Origin: Stenotrophomonas oahuensis
GTDB lineage: Bacteria; Pseudomonadota; Gammaproteobacteria; Xanthomonadales; Xanthomonadaceae
DNA length: 64,000 nucleotides
Reading direction: 5' to 3'
Assembly: GCF_031834595.1 (NCBI RefSeq)
Contig: NZ_CP115541.1
Span: 1,178,001 to 1,242,000, forward strand
Of this stretch, positions 17,185 to 28,509 are shown one piece after another. The stretch's first letter is position 1. Every line of letters starts with the position of its first letter. The notes under the pieces were generated by a model that ran no database searches, was not told the DNA's origin, and worked only from the letters and a program-made list of their open reading frames with translations. The position numbers were made by a program, and so were the translations under genes.

Positions 17185-18768
17185 ATGTCGCCGTTGCCGT
17201 CCCGTCTCACCCTGGGCAAGCTGATCCTTGGCCTGGCCCTGCTCAGTGCCATCGTCGCCCTGGCCAACACCCTGCACGCCAGCTACCGGGTGCAGCGCGA
17301 ACAACTGATCGGCAATACGCTGGAAGCCAACCGCGTGTACGCGAGCAAGCTGGCCGAGACCACCCAGAACTTCCTGCTCGCCGCACAGCAGCAGCTGGCC
17401 TACTCCGCCAAGGGGCTGGGCAGCCGCGCGCACAGCGTGCAGGAACTGGAACGGGAAGCGGCCCGGCTGCAGCAGCAGACCAACGACTTCAACTCGGTGT
17501 TGATCGTGGATCGCGCCGGCACGGTGCTTGCCACCTCGCCGCAGAGCCTGGCGCTGCAGGGCGTGGTACTCAACAGCTCCGGTAACACCGAAGCCCTCAA
17601 GCGTCGCGAACCCTACATCAGCGACCCGTACCAGTCGGCCACCGGTCGCCTGCTGGTGGCGATAACCCAGCCCATCTTCAATACCGAGGGCCAGTACCAG
17701 GGGTATGTGAGCGGCACCATCTACCTGCGCCAGACCAGCATTCTGCAGACCCTGCTGGGCAAGCATTACTACCGCGACGGTTCCTACCTGTACGTGGTGG
17801 ACCGCAACGCACGCATTCTGTATCACATCGAGCCGAACCGCATCGGCCAGTTCGCCAAGGACAACCCGGCGGTGCAGGCGGTGAGCAAGGGCCATTCCGG
17901 GGCGCAGGAAGTGCGCAACAGCCACGGCGTGCTGATGCTGGCCGGCTACGCGCCGGTGCCGGCGGTGGGCTGGGGCGTGGTCGCGCAGCGTCCCACCGAA
18001 GCCACGCTGGCGCAGCTGTCGAGTCTGATGTCGGCAGTGATCTGGAACGCCATTCCGCTGGGCATCGTCTCGCTGCTGCTCACCTGGTGGTTCGCCCGCC
18101 GCATTTCGCTGCCGCTGTGGCAGATGGCGCGCAACGTGCAGAACCGCGACACCGGCATTGCCATCCGCCATGTGGGGGCGACGCGCGCGTGGTACTACGA
18201 GGCCGCACACCTGAAGCAGGCGCTGCTGTACAGCTTCAACCTGCTGCAGGACCGCATAGGCAAGCTCAACCGGGCCAGCATGACCGACCCGCTGACCGGC
18301 CTGCAGAATCGTCGCGGGCTGCAGCAGGGGCTGGAGGACTGGCAGGCGCGCGGCCAGCCCTTCGGGATCATCGCGCTGGACATCGACCGCTTCAAATCGA
18401 TCAACGACCGCTTCGGCCACCCGGTGGGTGACGCGGTGATCCTGCGCATCGCGCAGATCATGCGCGACGATTCACGCGACACCGACCTGCTGTGCCGCAA
18501 CGGCGGCGAGGAGTTCCTGATCCTGCTGCCGGGCATTGATGTGGCCAACAGCGCGCTGATCGCCGAACGGTTGCGTGCACAGATTGCCGGCACAACCTTC
18601 GACGATGTCGGTGCTGTGACGGTATCGCTTGGCGTGGCGCACTACCCGTCATACCACGAAGACCCGCAGCAGGCCCTGCGCCTGGCCGACAAGGCGCTGT
18701 ACATGGCAAAGGAACAGGGCCGCAACCGGACCGTGATCTATCCGCTGGAAGACACGTCACTGAGTTGA
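17185..18768 (+). CDS. Membrane diguanylate cyclase with periplasmic dCache-like sensor
   Basis: 527 aa. Membrane helix about 10-30, a periplasmic sensor domain (about 35-275, double-Cache-like, with FNSVLIVDRAGTVLATSPQ and DGSYLYVVDRNARIL), a second helix about 284-305, a short HAMP-like linker and a GGDEF domain from about residue 370. The active site is GGEEF, with the inhibitory I-site RDTD five residues before it, so it is likely an active, feedback-inhibited c-di-GMP synthase. No strong ribosome site is visible before ATG 17185. Ligand unknown; the adjacent sugar locus may be coincidental. Confidence 0.92.
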   Translation: MSPLPSRLTLGKLILGLALLSAIVALANTLHASYRVQREQLIGNTLEANRVYASKLAETTQNFLLAAQQQLAYSAKGLGSRAHSVQELEREAARLQQQTNDFNSVLIVDRAGTVLATSPQSLALQGVVLNSSGNTEALKRREPYISDPYQSATGRLLVAITQPIFNTEGQYQGYVSGTIYLRQTSILQTLLGKHYYRDGSYLYVVDRNARILYHIEPNRIGQFAKDNPAVQAVSKGHSGAQEVRNSHGVLMLAGYAPVPAVGWGVVAQRPTEATLAQLSSLMSAVIWNAIPLGIVSLLLTWWFARRISLPLWQMARNVQNRDTGIAIRHVGATRAWYYEAAHLKQALLYSFNLLQDRIGKLNRASMTDPLTGLQNRRGLQQGLEDWQARGQPFGIIALDIDRFKSINDRFGHPVGDAVILRIAQIMRDDSRDTDLLCRNGGEEFLILLPGIDVANSALIAERLRAQIAGTTFDDVGAVTVSLGVAHYPSYHEDPQQALRLADKALYMAKEQGRNRTVIYPLEDTSLS

Positions 18769-18774
18769 TGGGAG

Positions 18775-18803
18775 GTCAGATCGGCAGTAGCCGCCGATCT
18801 GAC
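18775..18803. terminator. Hairpin between convergent genes
   Basis: 11-bp perfect stem GTCAGATCGGC/GCCGATCTGAC with a 7-nt loop, located between the cyclase stop and the convergent TonB_C-like gene. No U tract on either strand. Confidence 0.45.
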
Positions 18804-18814
18804 GCAAGGCGAAC

Positions 18815-19684
18815 TCAGCCGCCTAGCGGAGTGAGCAGGCGTGGGCCGTCTTTGGCATCGGCCATGTAGACCCCGCCGGTGGCGAGCAGACCCGCAAGGT
18901 CTTCTTCAATATTCTCCTGTTCGCGCCAAGGCGCACGCGCACGGGGCCCAGGAATATAGACGCTCCACTGGCCGTAGCCGGACTTCTCGTCCGTGTAGGC
19001 AAAGTCGACCGGCACTCGAACGGTCCAGTCCCCTGCATCGACGTAGTCGCCGGTAGTCGGCAGCCGGAAGGTCCAGTTGCGTGCGGCCGCGATACTCGCC
19101 TTGGCGAAACTGTCCCGCAACCGCCGCATCTGACTTTCATCGCCGACCACACGCAGGTTCACCTGTTCGGCCACCACATCGGTTACCGTGCCGGCACGTC
19201 CTACGTGGATCAGCAGCATCACTTCACCCGAACCGCGCATGTCGACCGCTCGCGACGGAAACACGGGCGGCTTCATATTGATCTTGGTGATGCTGTCAGT
19301 TGCTTCCGGGTTGTAGCGCTCAAAGCTGGCGGCCTGGATCCGGGCAACATCGCGCCCGTCCGGCCCTGCTTTGGCGACCAGCCGAATGCTCACATAGGTT
19401 CGGGCACGTACCTGTGCACCATCGCGAACAATCGGCTCGAAGCGCCAGCTGAGCACCTGGCCATTGACGAACGCTGCAAGGTCACTCGCGACCTTGCCTT
19501 CGTCATCAAGAACGAACCCCTCGACCTGACCTTCGGTTCCAATATCGATCTGACCGGTGAGCACCATGCTGCCCTCGGCGGTTTGCCTGACGGCACGCCG
19601 ACTTTGCGCGTCCGCATCGGGAATTGCGGTGACCACACCAGCGCCCAGCGCCAAGGCTACTGCCAGGAAAAGCGAACCACGCAT
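18815..19684 (-). CDS. Exported protein with TonB C-terminal-like domains
   Basis: 289 aa. A signal peptide or anchor (LFLAVALALGAGVVTAIPDADA) is followed by two regions that look like TonB_C folds: residues about 40-105 (GQIDIGTEGQVEGFVLDDEG...SWRFEPI) and about 137-235 (PPVFPSRAVDMRGSGEVMLLIHV...RNWTFRLP). It lacks the proline-rich spacer of a true TonB. AAGGAG lies before the ATG. A classical TonB would reach the outer membrane from the inner membrane, whereas this one looks periplasmic. It could be a TonB-like energy-transducer variant or a binding protein that borrowed the fold. Confidence 0.8.
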   Translation of the reverse strand: MRGSLFLAVALALGAGVVTAIPDADAQSRRAVRQTAEGSMVLTGQIDIGTEGQVEGFVLDDEGKVASDLAAFVNGQVLSWRFEPIVRDGAQVRARTYVSIRLVAKAGPDGRDVARIQAASFERYNPEATDSITKINMKPPVFPSRAVDMRGSGEVMLLIHVGRAGTVTDVVAEQVNLRVVGDESQMRRLRDSFAKASIAAARNWTFRLPTTGDYVDAGDWTVRVPVDFAYTDEKSGYGQWSVYIPGPRARAPWREQENIEEDLAGLLATGGVYMADAKDGPRLLTPLGG

Positions 19685-19744
19685 TGCACAACTCCTTGTG
19701 TGTAGTGATGCTGAGCGTAGCGCAGCTGCCCTCGTTCATGCCAA

Positions 19745-21469
19745 TCAGGCCAGCCGATGACTGGCCGCGTACGGCGGCGTGTCAGGGTAGTCGCCCGCAA
19801 CAAAACGCGCCTGCAGGCCTTGCCACCACGCCGGATCGAACAAGTGGCCGAAGTGCTCGCGCACGGCCGCCAGCTCCGTGGCAGGCAAACCCATAAAGGG
19901 CGCGAAGCGCTCCGGGAACACATCATGCGGGCCGACATGGAACCAGGGTTCGTCGGCCATCGCCTCTTCGGCGTTGCGCGGCTGCGGCCACGCCCGGAAC
20001 ACGCAGTCGGTGAGCAGGCTCAGTTCGTCGTAATCATAGAACACGGCACGCCCATGCCGGGATACACCGAAGTTCTTCGGCAGCATGTCGCCCGGGAAGA
20101 TGTTGTTGCGCGCCATGTCGGTAATGGCCTGCGCGTAGTCCAGTGTGGCCGCACGGCGCGCTTCTGCGGTCTGTTCGCGCAGGTACAGATTGAGCGGACG
20201 GAAGCGGCGCTGCACATAGCAAAGATCGATGACCAGATCGTCGCCCTCCTCGTGCACGCTGCTGGCGCATTGCGTAAGCAGTTCCTCGCGCAATGCCGCT
20301 GAGAAGCGCGCGCGCGGGAAGCGCAGGTAGCGGTAGGGTTGCGCGTCCAGCAGGCGACCCACGCGGTCGAGGGTGAACACCAGCGCGTACTTCTCTTCCA
20401 CGTCGCTGCGAGTCATCTTTTTGGGCCAGGCGAAGCGGTCGCGGATCAGCTTGAACACCAGTGGATAGCTGGGCAGGGTGAACACTGCCATGACCATGCC
20501 GGGCGTCCCGTCCGCATGGACCAGCTGCTCGTCCGGATGGGTCTGGAAGTGATGGAAGAAAGTGCGGTAGCGCTCGGTCTTGCCCTGCTTGGCCCGGCCG
20601 AGCACGGTATAGATCTCGTCGATCGGCTTGGCGGGCAGCAGACTGCGCAGGAACACCACGGCATCACCCACCGTGGTCAGATCGGCCTGGAAGTAGCTAC
20701 GTGATACGCCGAACAGATGTGCTACATCGCGGCGGCGGGTCAGTACCGCGTCCGCACGCAGTCCCTTGTCGTCGTTGACCAGGGCGATCACGCAGGGTGA
20801 GAAGCGGTGCTCGCCGAACACCCGACCGACCAGATAGGCGCGGCGTTCGCGGTAGAACACGGTGTCGAGCAGTTCGATGCTGCGCACCGGGTGGTCGCCC
20901 CAGTGCTGCAGGTCGTCCTGCAGGCGCACAGCGATGGCGGCGGCACATCGCAGCTGGTATACATAGGGAACATCGAACTGGTAGTCGCCCAGCACCCGCA
21001 TCAGTGCCTCGGCCGGGCGCGTGGCCGACACTGCATAGGTGTGCCGTGCCACCGGGTGGGTGATGGCGTCGGATGGGACCACGTCCATGGCCATGAACTC
21101 CACGTCGGCGTCGACGCCCTGGGTGGCAAACAGGCGCCGCGCCAGCGTGTTGTAGAAGGTCTTGTACAGTTCGGCGTCTATCAAGGGCTCGATCATCGCC
21201 GCATACGCACTGCGGATCTGCAGCCACAGGCCACGTTGGCCGATGGCCTCGCCGGCGCTGCGGCGCAGGGCATCCACGGTTTCGGCAATGCACGCGTCGT
21301 ACAGGCCGATGCGTTCCACCGCGTCCTGTCGGGCGGCGGACCAGTCGCGGGTTTCAAAGCGGTTCCGTGCGCGCTGGGTAATGACGGCGAAGCGCGCGTG
21401 ATAGTCCTCGAAGCCCTCGCGGATGCGCGCGGCCAGGAGCGTGGACAGCGGCAGGTCGGTGACACCCAT
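19745..21469 (-). CDS. aceK: Isocitrate dehydrogenase kinase/phosphatase AceK
   Basis: 574 aa, full length. Bifunctional enzyme that phosphorylates and inactivates isocitrate dehydrogenase and reverses this, steering carbon into the glyoxylate bypass. Family blocks are clear: the regulatory N-domain ([17 protein letters not shown]), [26 protein letters not shown], which holds the ATP loop and catalytic lysine, and [27 protein letters not shown], the kinase catalytic and metal-binding loops. It is not in an aceBA operon here. The only IDH gene in the window, 2.7 kb upstream, is of the monomeric type. Confidence 0.95.
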   Translation of the reverse strand: MGVTDLPLSTLLAARIREGFEDYHARFAVITQRARNRFETRDWSAARQDAVERIGLYDACIAETVDALRRSAGEAIGQRGLWLQIRSAYAAMIEPLIDAELYKTFYNTLARRLFATQGVDADVEFMAMDVVPSDAITHPVARHTYAVSATRPAEALMRVLGDYQFDVPYVYQLRCAAAIAVRLQDDLQHWGDHPVRSIELLDTVFYRERRAYLVGRVFGEHRFSPCVIALVNDDKGLRADAVLTRRRDVAHLFGVSRSYFQADLTTVGDAVVFLRSLLPAKPIDEIYTVLGRAKQGKTERYRTFFHHFQTHPDEQLVHADGTPGMVMAVFTLPSYPLVFKLIRDRFAWPKKMTRSDVEEKYALVFTLDRVGRLLDAQPYRYLRFPRARFSAALREELLTQCASSVHEEGDDLVIDLCYVQRRFRPLNLYLREQTAEARRAATLDYAQAITDMARNNIFPGDMLPKNFGVSRHGRAVFYDYDELSLLTDCVFRAWPQPRNAEEAMADEPWFHVGPHDVFPERFAPFMGLPATELAAVREHFGHLFDPAWWQGLQARFVAGDYPDTPPYAASHRLA

Positions 21470-21512
21470 GCAGGTTGATCCGGAAGACCGGATTTCACCC
21501 TATCAAATGGAG

Positions 21513-21538
21513 CGGCACCGGGCGACTACCCGGTGCCG
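21513..21538. terminator. Hairpin between roadblock operon and aceK
   Basis: 10-bp perfect stem CGGCACCGGG/CCCGGTGCCG with loop CGACTA, between the end of the roadblock gene and the aceK start. Only a short T stretch follows on the minus strand, so termination would be partial. Confidence 0.5.
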
Positions 21539-21560
21539 TCGATTCATCCCCCCGGATGAT

Positions 21561-21920
21561 TCAGAGCACCAGCGAGCCTTCCACGTCCTGCACCTTGCGC
21601 CGGGCCAGGGCCAGGTTGGCCTTGTCACGGTTCAGCACCAGGTACAGGAACAGGCCCTGCTTGTTCGCAACCGGCCGCATGATGTGATACGCCTTGCCCA
21701 GCGTGATCAGCATGTCCTCGATGGTGTCGTTGAGATTCAGCGCCTTGGCGGTCTTCATCTTGGCGCGGATCACTTCGGTATTGCCCGCCGCCGCTACTTC
21801 CATGTCCATGCCCGTGCCGGCTTCACCCAGCAGCATGCCGCTTTCATAGTCCACCAGCGCCACGGCCTGCGCGCCGTCGATGGTCATCAACGCACTCAAG
21901 GTTTCGTTCAGTCCTGCCAT
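21561..21920 (-). CDS. Roadblock/LC7-type small protein (last gene of GTPase operon)
   Basis: 119 aa. Roadblock/LC7 fold by pattern: MTIDGAQAVALVDYESGMLLG, then an amphipathic helix and LEDMLITL-like strand (IEDMLITLGKAYHIMRPV) and FLYLVLNRDKANLALAR. The start ATG at 21920 follows AAGGGG; the frame upstream is the shadow of the preceding gene. Roadblock proteins act as partners or GTPase-activating proteins for Ras-like GTPases (MglB for MglA). Fourth gene of the 23896-21561 operon, 32 bp after another roadblock-like gene. Confidence 0.85.
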   Translation of the reverse strand: MAGLNETLSALMTIDGAQAVALVDYESGMLLGEAGTGMDMEVAAAGNTEVIRAKMKTAKALNLNDTIEDMLITLGKAYHIMRPVANKQGLFLYLVLNRDKANLALARRKVQDVEGSLVL

Positions 21921-21952
21921 GTTGCACCCCTTTTGTTTGTATCGAGCCCCGG

Positions 21953-22387
21953 TTACTCCTGCGGATCGGCTCGTGATCCGCTGAGTTCGGCCATGATGTT
22001 GCGGCCACAATATTTGGCACTCCACAGCACCTTGCCCACGACGCAGCGCGTGTCGCAGGCGGTCATCAACAGCAGCGGGGCGGGCGTGCATGGCAGCGCC
22101 AGCATCAGCACCTTGCCCTCGCCTGCCTCCAGCATCAGCGTTTCCAGCTCGCCCAGCGCCAGTTCCCGGCCCACCGCAGCGGCCAGCGCCAGCATGGCGC
22201 TGGTCATCGCCGCCAGCCGCTCCCCGTTACCGTGCGTACCGGCAGCGGGCAGCAGCGCAAAGCCGTCGACCGTCGCCAACACCACGCTGCGCACGCCATC
22301 GATGTCGTCGACAAACGCGTTCAGATGTTTCGCCAGCCGCTCGCGCAGCGCCGGGTCCATGCGACGCGCGTCGTGTCCGTCAGCCAT
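21953..22387 (-). CDS. Roadblock/LC7-like protein (third gene of GTPase operon)
   Basis: 144 aa. The region NAFVDDIDGVRSVVLATVDGFALLPAAG matches the roadblock opening strand-turn-strand; a helix with RLAAMTSAMLALAAAVGREL and a VLMLALPCTPAPLLLMTA strand pair follow. More divergent than its neighbour and with three Cys toward the C-terminus. Overlaps the GTPase gene by 8 nt, implying coupled translation. Probably forms heterodimers with the adjacent roadblock protein or with the GTPase. Confidence 0.78.
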   Translation of the reverse strand: MADGHDARRMDPALRERLAKHLNAFVDDIDGVRSVVLATVDGFALLPAAGTHGNGERLAAMTSAMLALAAAVGRELALGELETLMLEAGEGKVLMLALPCTPAPLLLMTACDTRCVVGKVLWSAKYCGRNIMAELSGSRADPQE

Positions 22388-22928
22388 GCGCCATCACCAG
22401 TTCACCTGCTTCCATCTCGCTCATCAGTACGTCCATCAGCCACAAACCCTGTTCGCGATCACGCGCATCCACCGGCATCACCGGCAGCACCCGTGCGTCC
22501 CAGCCAGCCAGCGTGCTGCAGGCCTCCAGGTCAAACTGCGGAGCCAGGTCCAGGCGGGTAATGCCGACCACCGCCGGCACCAGCGCGGCGTGCTGTTTCA
22601 GCACGGTCAGGTAGGCCTCCAGCTCGGCCACGGCGGCGGCGCGGGTGGCATCCAGCAGCAGCACCACGCCGCTGGCCCCCTGCAGCAGGATCGGCCACAG
22701 GAAATCAAAGCGCTGCTGGCCGGGCGTGCCATACAGGCGCAGGCGATCACCGTTGGGCAGATCGATGTCGGCGTAGTCCATCGCTACCGTGGTGGAGGCC
22801 TTGTCCGCGCCCTCGCGGTCGCTGTTGAGCACGTCGGTGTCCACCACCGCACCGGTGGCGATGGCGCGCACCAGGGTGGATTTGCCGCAGCCCATGGTGC
22901 CCAGCACCACGATCTTGTGTTCGCGCAT
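22380..22928 (-). CDS. Ras-like small GTPase (COG2229/MglA-like)
   Basis: 182 aa. P-loop GTMGCGKST at residues 10-18; switch I region with KASTTVAMDY; G3 motif YGTPGQQRF in place of DxxG, as usual for this bacterial small-GTPase family; and a TRLD element at the NKxD position. Such GTPases pair with roadblock proteins to control polarity, motility or sensory output in other bacteria. The ATG at 22928 lies 2 bp after the upstream gene's stop; the longer frame is a shadow of that gene. Confidence 0.9.
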   Translation of the reverse strand: MREHKIVVLGTMGCGKSTLVRAIATGAVVDTDVLNSDREGADKASTTVAMDYADIDLPNGDRLRLYGTPGQQRFDFLWPILLQGASGVVLLLDATRAAAVAELEAYLTVLKQHAALVPAVVGITRLDLAPQFDLEACSTLAGWDARVLPVMPVDARDREQGLWLMDVLMSEMEAGELVMAHG

Positions 22929-22930
22929 GC

Positions 22931-23896
22931 TCAGGCCCCGCTGCGCTGGCGCACGCTGCGCCACATCCGTGCCAGCAAAGTGCCACCGCCCGCCGCAGCG
23001 GTGCTGCGCACTGGTGCGACGTCCTGCGGCATGGCCTCCAGAGCGGCGTAGCCACAGAGGTACGCGGGGTGCACGAAGCTGCGCACTGCATCCGCGGGCA
23101 CATCCAGCAGGGACGCACATTCGTCCACGCTGCAGGCGCGCTTGAGCAGCAGCGAACACAACCGGAAGCTGTCGTGCTGACGCCCCAGCACGCGGAAGTC
23201 CGGCCAGCGCAGCAGCTTTACCCGTGCGTGGCGCTGCAGGCGCGCGTCCAGGTCCTGCCAGTGGTCCGGGCGTTGGCCCCACTGCCACAGCAGCGGACGC
23301 AGCGGCTGGCGCGTGCGCTCCCCGGCCAGCTCCTGGTAGCGGCGTGCAGAGATGCCATGCAGGGTCAGCGACTCGAAGCTGTCAGAGAGGTCCTGGGCCA
23401 GATGCTCGGCCGGCACCCCGGCCGGCACCACCATCTGGTCCTGCACGAAGTCGATCAGCACCTGCGCGGCCCCGTCCAACGCCAGCACCGCGTGGCCCTG
23501 GCGGGCATTGAGGCTTTCCCGCAATGCACGGGTGATGGCCTTGGCACCGCGTGCGGTGCAGGGTTCGTCGATGCTCGAAGCCGGTGTGCTGTCCACCATG
23601 TGCCTCAGTGCGTGTTCAATGGCCGCGTCGTCCAGCACCGGTCCATTGCTGCGCTCGCCATCGCGCAGCTGGCCCTGCTGGTCCTCCACCCATAACTGGA
23701 TGCGCGGGCGCTCGCGCACCATGCGCAGCGCCGCATTGCGCAGCGCCGGTGTGTCCCGGATCACCAGCAGGTCGCATTCGTCGAGGTCGCGACAGGTGCT
23801 GACCCCGTCGGCCGTCAAAGACGCAGCCGAACGCAAGCGCTGCAGCAGCGCACGCTCCCCCTGCATGTCCGACCCCACCACCAGCACCCTTGCCAT
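22931..23896 (-). CDS. Orphan first gene of GTPase operon, receiver-like N-terminus
   Basis: 321 aa, no family recognised. Residues 1-75 have a receiver- or Rossmann-like pattern (ARVLVVGSD...DECDLLVIRDTPALRNAAL) but no clear phospho-acceptor signature. The middle region is mixed alpha/beta. Near the C-terminus a helical block KRACSVDECASLLDVPADAVRSFVH resembles a winged-helix-like segment, followed by a basic tail. It heads the operon with GTPase and two roadblock genes, so it is probably an effector or scaffold. In front of it lie 290 bp without genes, with TGTGA-N4-TCACA at 23913-23926. Confidence 0.75.
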   Translation of the reverse strand: MARVLVVGSDMQGERALLQRLRSAASLTADGVSTCRDLDECDLLVIRDTPALRNAALRMVRERPRIQLWVEDQQGQLRDGERSNGPVLDDAAIEHALRHMVDSTPASSIDEPCTARGAKAITRALRESLNARQGHAVLALDGAAQVLIDFVQDQMVVPAGVPAEHLAQDLSDSFESLTLHGISARRYQELAGERTRQPLRPLLWQWGQRPDHWQDLDARLQRHARVKLLRWPDFRVLGRQHDSFRLCSLLLKRACSVDECASLLDVPADAVRSFVHPAYLCGYAALEAMPQDVAPVRSTAAAGGGTLLARMWRSVRQRSGA

Positions 23897-24131
23897 CCGC
23901 GTTCCCCTGCCTTGTGAAAGATCACATCCCGTGCGGAATAGAGCCCGGTTAGCCTATGCCAACGCCGTCAGGGGCATAGGTGATGGATTTCTCATTTTTT
24001 GCAGGTAAATCTGGCCAAAAATCGGTTTCCGGATAGCTTGCAGGCAGGCAAGTTTCATGCCTTTTTCACGAATCCGACCTCGGTGTCCAGTCGTGAGCTG
24101 GACTGACGGAGTTCACAGTTTCTGCCGTCGC

Positions 24132-24163
24132 AAAAAAAAGAACCCGCGCCGAAGCGCGGGTTC
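24132..24163 (-). terminator. Intrinsic terminator of icd
   Basis: Stem GAACCCGCGC/GCGCGGGTTC with a four-base loop, followed on the minus strand by eight T residues. Strong classical terminator. Confidence 0.95.
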
Positions 24164-24189
24164 CTCGTAGATCACACTGAAAAGGCAGA

Positions 24190-26580
<2,391 letters not shown>

Positions 26581-27078
26581 TTACTTGACCTCGAACTCCT
26601 GCGGCGTTCCAGCCGCTCTACCATCTACCGTGACTTCCGCGCGGTACTTGCCCGCCGGCCAGCCATTGGCATTCGTGAAGCTGATGTTGGTGGTTTCCGC
26701 ACCGGTGGTGTTCAGCGCCTGGCTCTGTTCGCCGGCCACCTGGCCGTCCTGGTAGGTCAGCTTCGCGCCCACGTTGGTGTTGTTGGCGGTGCCGTCAGTA
26801 CGGATCGAGACGATGATTACGTCCTTCGGCGCGAACAGCGCCGTCGGGGCCACCGACTTGTCCGCCGCTGCGGTCTTGCCCACCGATACTGCGGAGACGT
26901 TCACTGCCGCCGCCTGCGTCATCGGCTGTGGCGCGGCCGGTTCGGTCACCGGTGCCGGCGCGGTGGCCGCCGGTTGCGCGGTGGTGTCCACCGACTCTTC
27001 TTTCTTCTTGCAGCCGGTCACGGCGACAGTTGCCAGCAGGGCAGCTAGTACGGCGGTACTGATCGATGTCTTCTTCAT
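26581..27078 (-). CDS. Predicted lipoprotein
   Basis: 165 aa. A signal with lipobox VTGC at residues 19-22 is followed by KKKEE, then an Ala/Pro/Thr-rich linker (about 30-60) and a C-terminal beta-rich domain (DVIIVSIRTDG...GKYRAEVTVDG) resembling an immunoglobulin-like fold. GGAGGAATT precedes the ATG, a strong ribosome site. The 39-bp gap to the LysM gene suggests cotranscription with it. Function unknown; an envelope-located binding or structural role is inferred. Confidence 0.85.
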   Translation of the reverse strand: MKKTSISTAVLAALLATVAVTGCKKKEESVDTTAQPAATAPAPVTEPAAPQPMTQAAAVNVSAVSVGKTAAADKSVAPTALFAPKDVIIVSIRTDGTANNTNVGAKLTYQDGQVAGEQSQALNTTGAETTNISFTNANGWPAGKYRAEVTVDGRAAGTPQEFEVK

Positions 27079-27117
27079 GGAATTCCTCCCAGGGAATGGT
27101 TGGGCCAGACCGTCGGT

Positions 27118-27414
27118 TCAGGTCTTCGGCGGCAGTTTCAGGACCTGTCCCGGGAAGATCTTGTCCGGGTCGTCCAACACATCTTTATTGGCGTCGAAAA
27201 TCTTCTTCCAGGCGTTGGCATCGCCCAGTTCCTGCTTGGCGATCCTCGACAGCGAATCGCCCTTCTGCACGGTGTAGGTGCCACCGCCTACCTTTTCGGC
27301 GGTGGTATCCACCGAGGCGGTCACGCCGGAAAAATCCGCCTTCTCCACCTTCTCTGCCGTGGTATCCACCTTGGCGGACACCCCGGAGAAATCGGCCTTC
27401 TTGTCGGTACTCAT
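27118..27414 (-). CDS. Small LysM-domain protein
   Basis: 98 aa. A C-terminal LysM domain ([32 protein letters not shown]...[10 protein letters not shown], residues about 50-96) like that of YgaU/Kbp, but without the BON domain. The N-terminal 48 residues consist of two near-identical repeats of K-A-D-F-S-G-V-(S/T)[10 protein letters not shown]. No signal peptide is visible, so it is probably cytoplasmic or exported by other means. AAGGGAG before ATG 27414 fixes the start. First gene of the pair with the lipoprotein. Confidence 0.87.
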   Translation of the reverse strand: MSTDKKADFSGVSAKVDTTAEKVEKADFSGVTASVDTTAEKVGGGTYTVQKGDSLSRIAKQELGDANAWKKIFDANKDVLDDPDKIFPGQVLKLPPKT

Positions 27415-27534
27415 CCGCACGCTCCCTTCCACAAGTGGGGACATGGAACGCACGGTGTCACAGGGGTTGTTAATGGCGGATGGCGTAGGTGTGAAGGGTT
27501 TGGGCGGAATTCTGAACAGGGGGGACGGGAAGCC

Positions 27535-27561
27535 TTGAGGTGTCCCGGGGCGGGGTAAAAT
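27535..27561 (+). promoter_or_regulatory. queF promoter, possibly leaderless
   Basis: TAAAAT at 27556-27561 with TTGAGG 15 bp before it (27535-27540). A start of transcription 7 bp further would fall on the ATG at 27569. Confidence 0.45.
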
Positions 27562-27568
27562 GGACGGC

Positions 27569-28387
27569 ATGAATACCCCCCAGGACTCTAGCCTCGGTCG
27601 CGAGGTCGCCTACCCGTCGCAGTACGACCCCGGCCTGCTCTTCCCCATCCCCCGCCGCGCCGCCCGTGAGGAGATCGGTGTGGATGACGCGCACCTGCCC
27701 TTCGTCGGTCACGACCGCTGGCAGGCCTATGAGCTGAGCTGGCTGGACCGTCGCGGCAAGCCGCGAGTCGCGGTGGCCACGGTCAGCGTGCCCTGCACCT
27801 CGCCGAACCTGATCGAGTCCAAGTCGTTCAAGCTGTATCTCAACTCGCTCAACAGCACCCGCTTCGATGACGACCAGGCCGCCCGCCAATGCATCGCAGT
27901 CGACCTGTCGGCCTGCGCCGGGGCGGTGGTGAACGTGGTATTCGGGGTACCGCCGCTGGTGGAAGCCGCCGAGGGCGAGTCACTGGATGAGCTGGAGGTG
28001 ACCATTGACCGCTATGGCCCGCCCGCGCCGGAGCTGCTGTCCGCCAATGACGGCCATGTAGTCACTGAGACGCTGAGCTCGGCCCTGCTCAAGTCCAACT
28101 GCCCGGTCACCGGCCAGCCCGACTGGGCGCACGTCAGCGTGCGCTACCACGGCCCGCGCATCGACCGCGAAGGCCTGCTGCGCTATCTGGTGAGCTACCG
28201 CGAGCACGCCGAGTTCCACGAGCAGTGCGTGGAACGCATTTTCAGCGAGGTGAGCCAGCGCTGCCGGCCGCAGTGGCTGGAAGTGGAGGCGCGGTATACC
28301 CGGCGTGGCGGGTTGGATATCAATCCGTGGCGGGCGAGTCCGGGGATTGAAGCCCCGGCGCGTACGGTGCGCGAAATCCGGCAATGA
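27569..28387 (+). CDS. queF: NADPH-dependent 7-cyano-7-deazaguanine reductase QueF
   Basis: 272 aa, the long (two T-fold domain) form. Reduces preQ0 to preQ1 in queuosine tRNA modification. The nucleophile Cys178 lies in [17 protein letters not shown] with Asp185, matching E. coli Cys190/Asp197 spacing; the substrate-binding [11 protein letters not shown] is also present. ATG 27569 is preferred over 27560 because the latter overlaps the -10 element and the family starts with MNTP. Stands alone, convergent with the amidohydrolase gene. Confidence 0.95.
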   Translation: MNTPQDSSLGREVAYPSQYDPGLLFPIPRRAAREEIGVDDAHLPFVGHDRWQAYELSWLDRRGKPRVAVATVSVPCTSPNLIESKSFKLYLNSLNSTRFDDDQAARQCIAVDLSACAGAVVNVVFGVPPLVEAAEGESLDELEVTIDRYGPPAPELLSANDGHVVTETLSSALLKSNCPVTGQPDWAHVSVRYHGPRIDREGLLRYLVSYREHAEFHEQCVERIFSEVSQRCRPQWLEVEARYTRRGGLDINPWRASPGIEAPARTVREIRQ

Positions 28388-28395
28388 CGCGGGTG

Positions 28396-28504
28396 CGGCG
28401 CGTTGCGCCGACGCACGACCAACGATCGTGCGCCACCGATCCATGCCGCGGGGGTGCCACCGATCCATGCCGCCGTAGGTAGCGCACGACCGTTGGTCGT
28501 GCGC
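28396..28504. repeat. SMAG REP pair, inverted, with GGCGCGTTGCGCC hairpin
   Basis: Two REP palindromes (GCACGACCAACGATCGTGC at 28413-28431; GTAG-headed copy at 28479-28504) face each other between convergent genes. The outer hairpin GGCGCGTTGCGCC precedes them. The spacer holds the 18-bp stretch beginning GCCACCGATCC twice, the second copy apparently a partial duplication. Confidence 0.85.
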
Positions 28505-28509
28505 CCGAA

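Noticed and set aside
23913..23926. TGTGA-N4-TCACA upstream of the GTPase operon as a Clp/CRP site
   Set aside because: Half-sites match but the spacer is 4, not the 6 needed by CRP-family proteins; kept only as a note.
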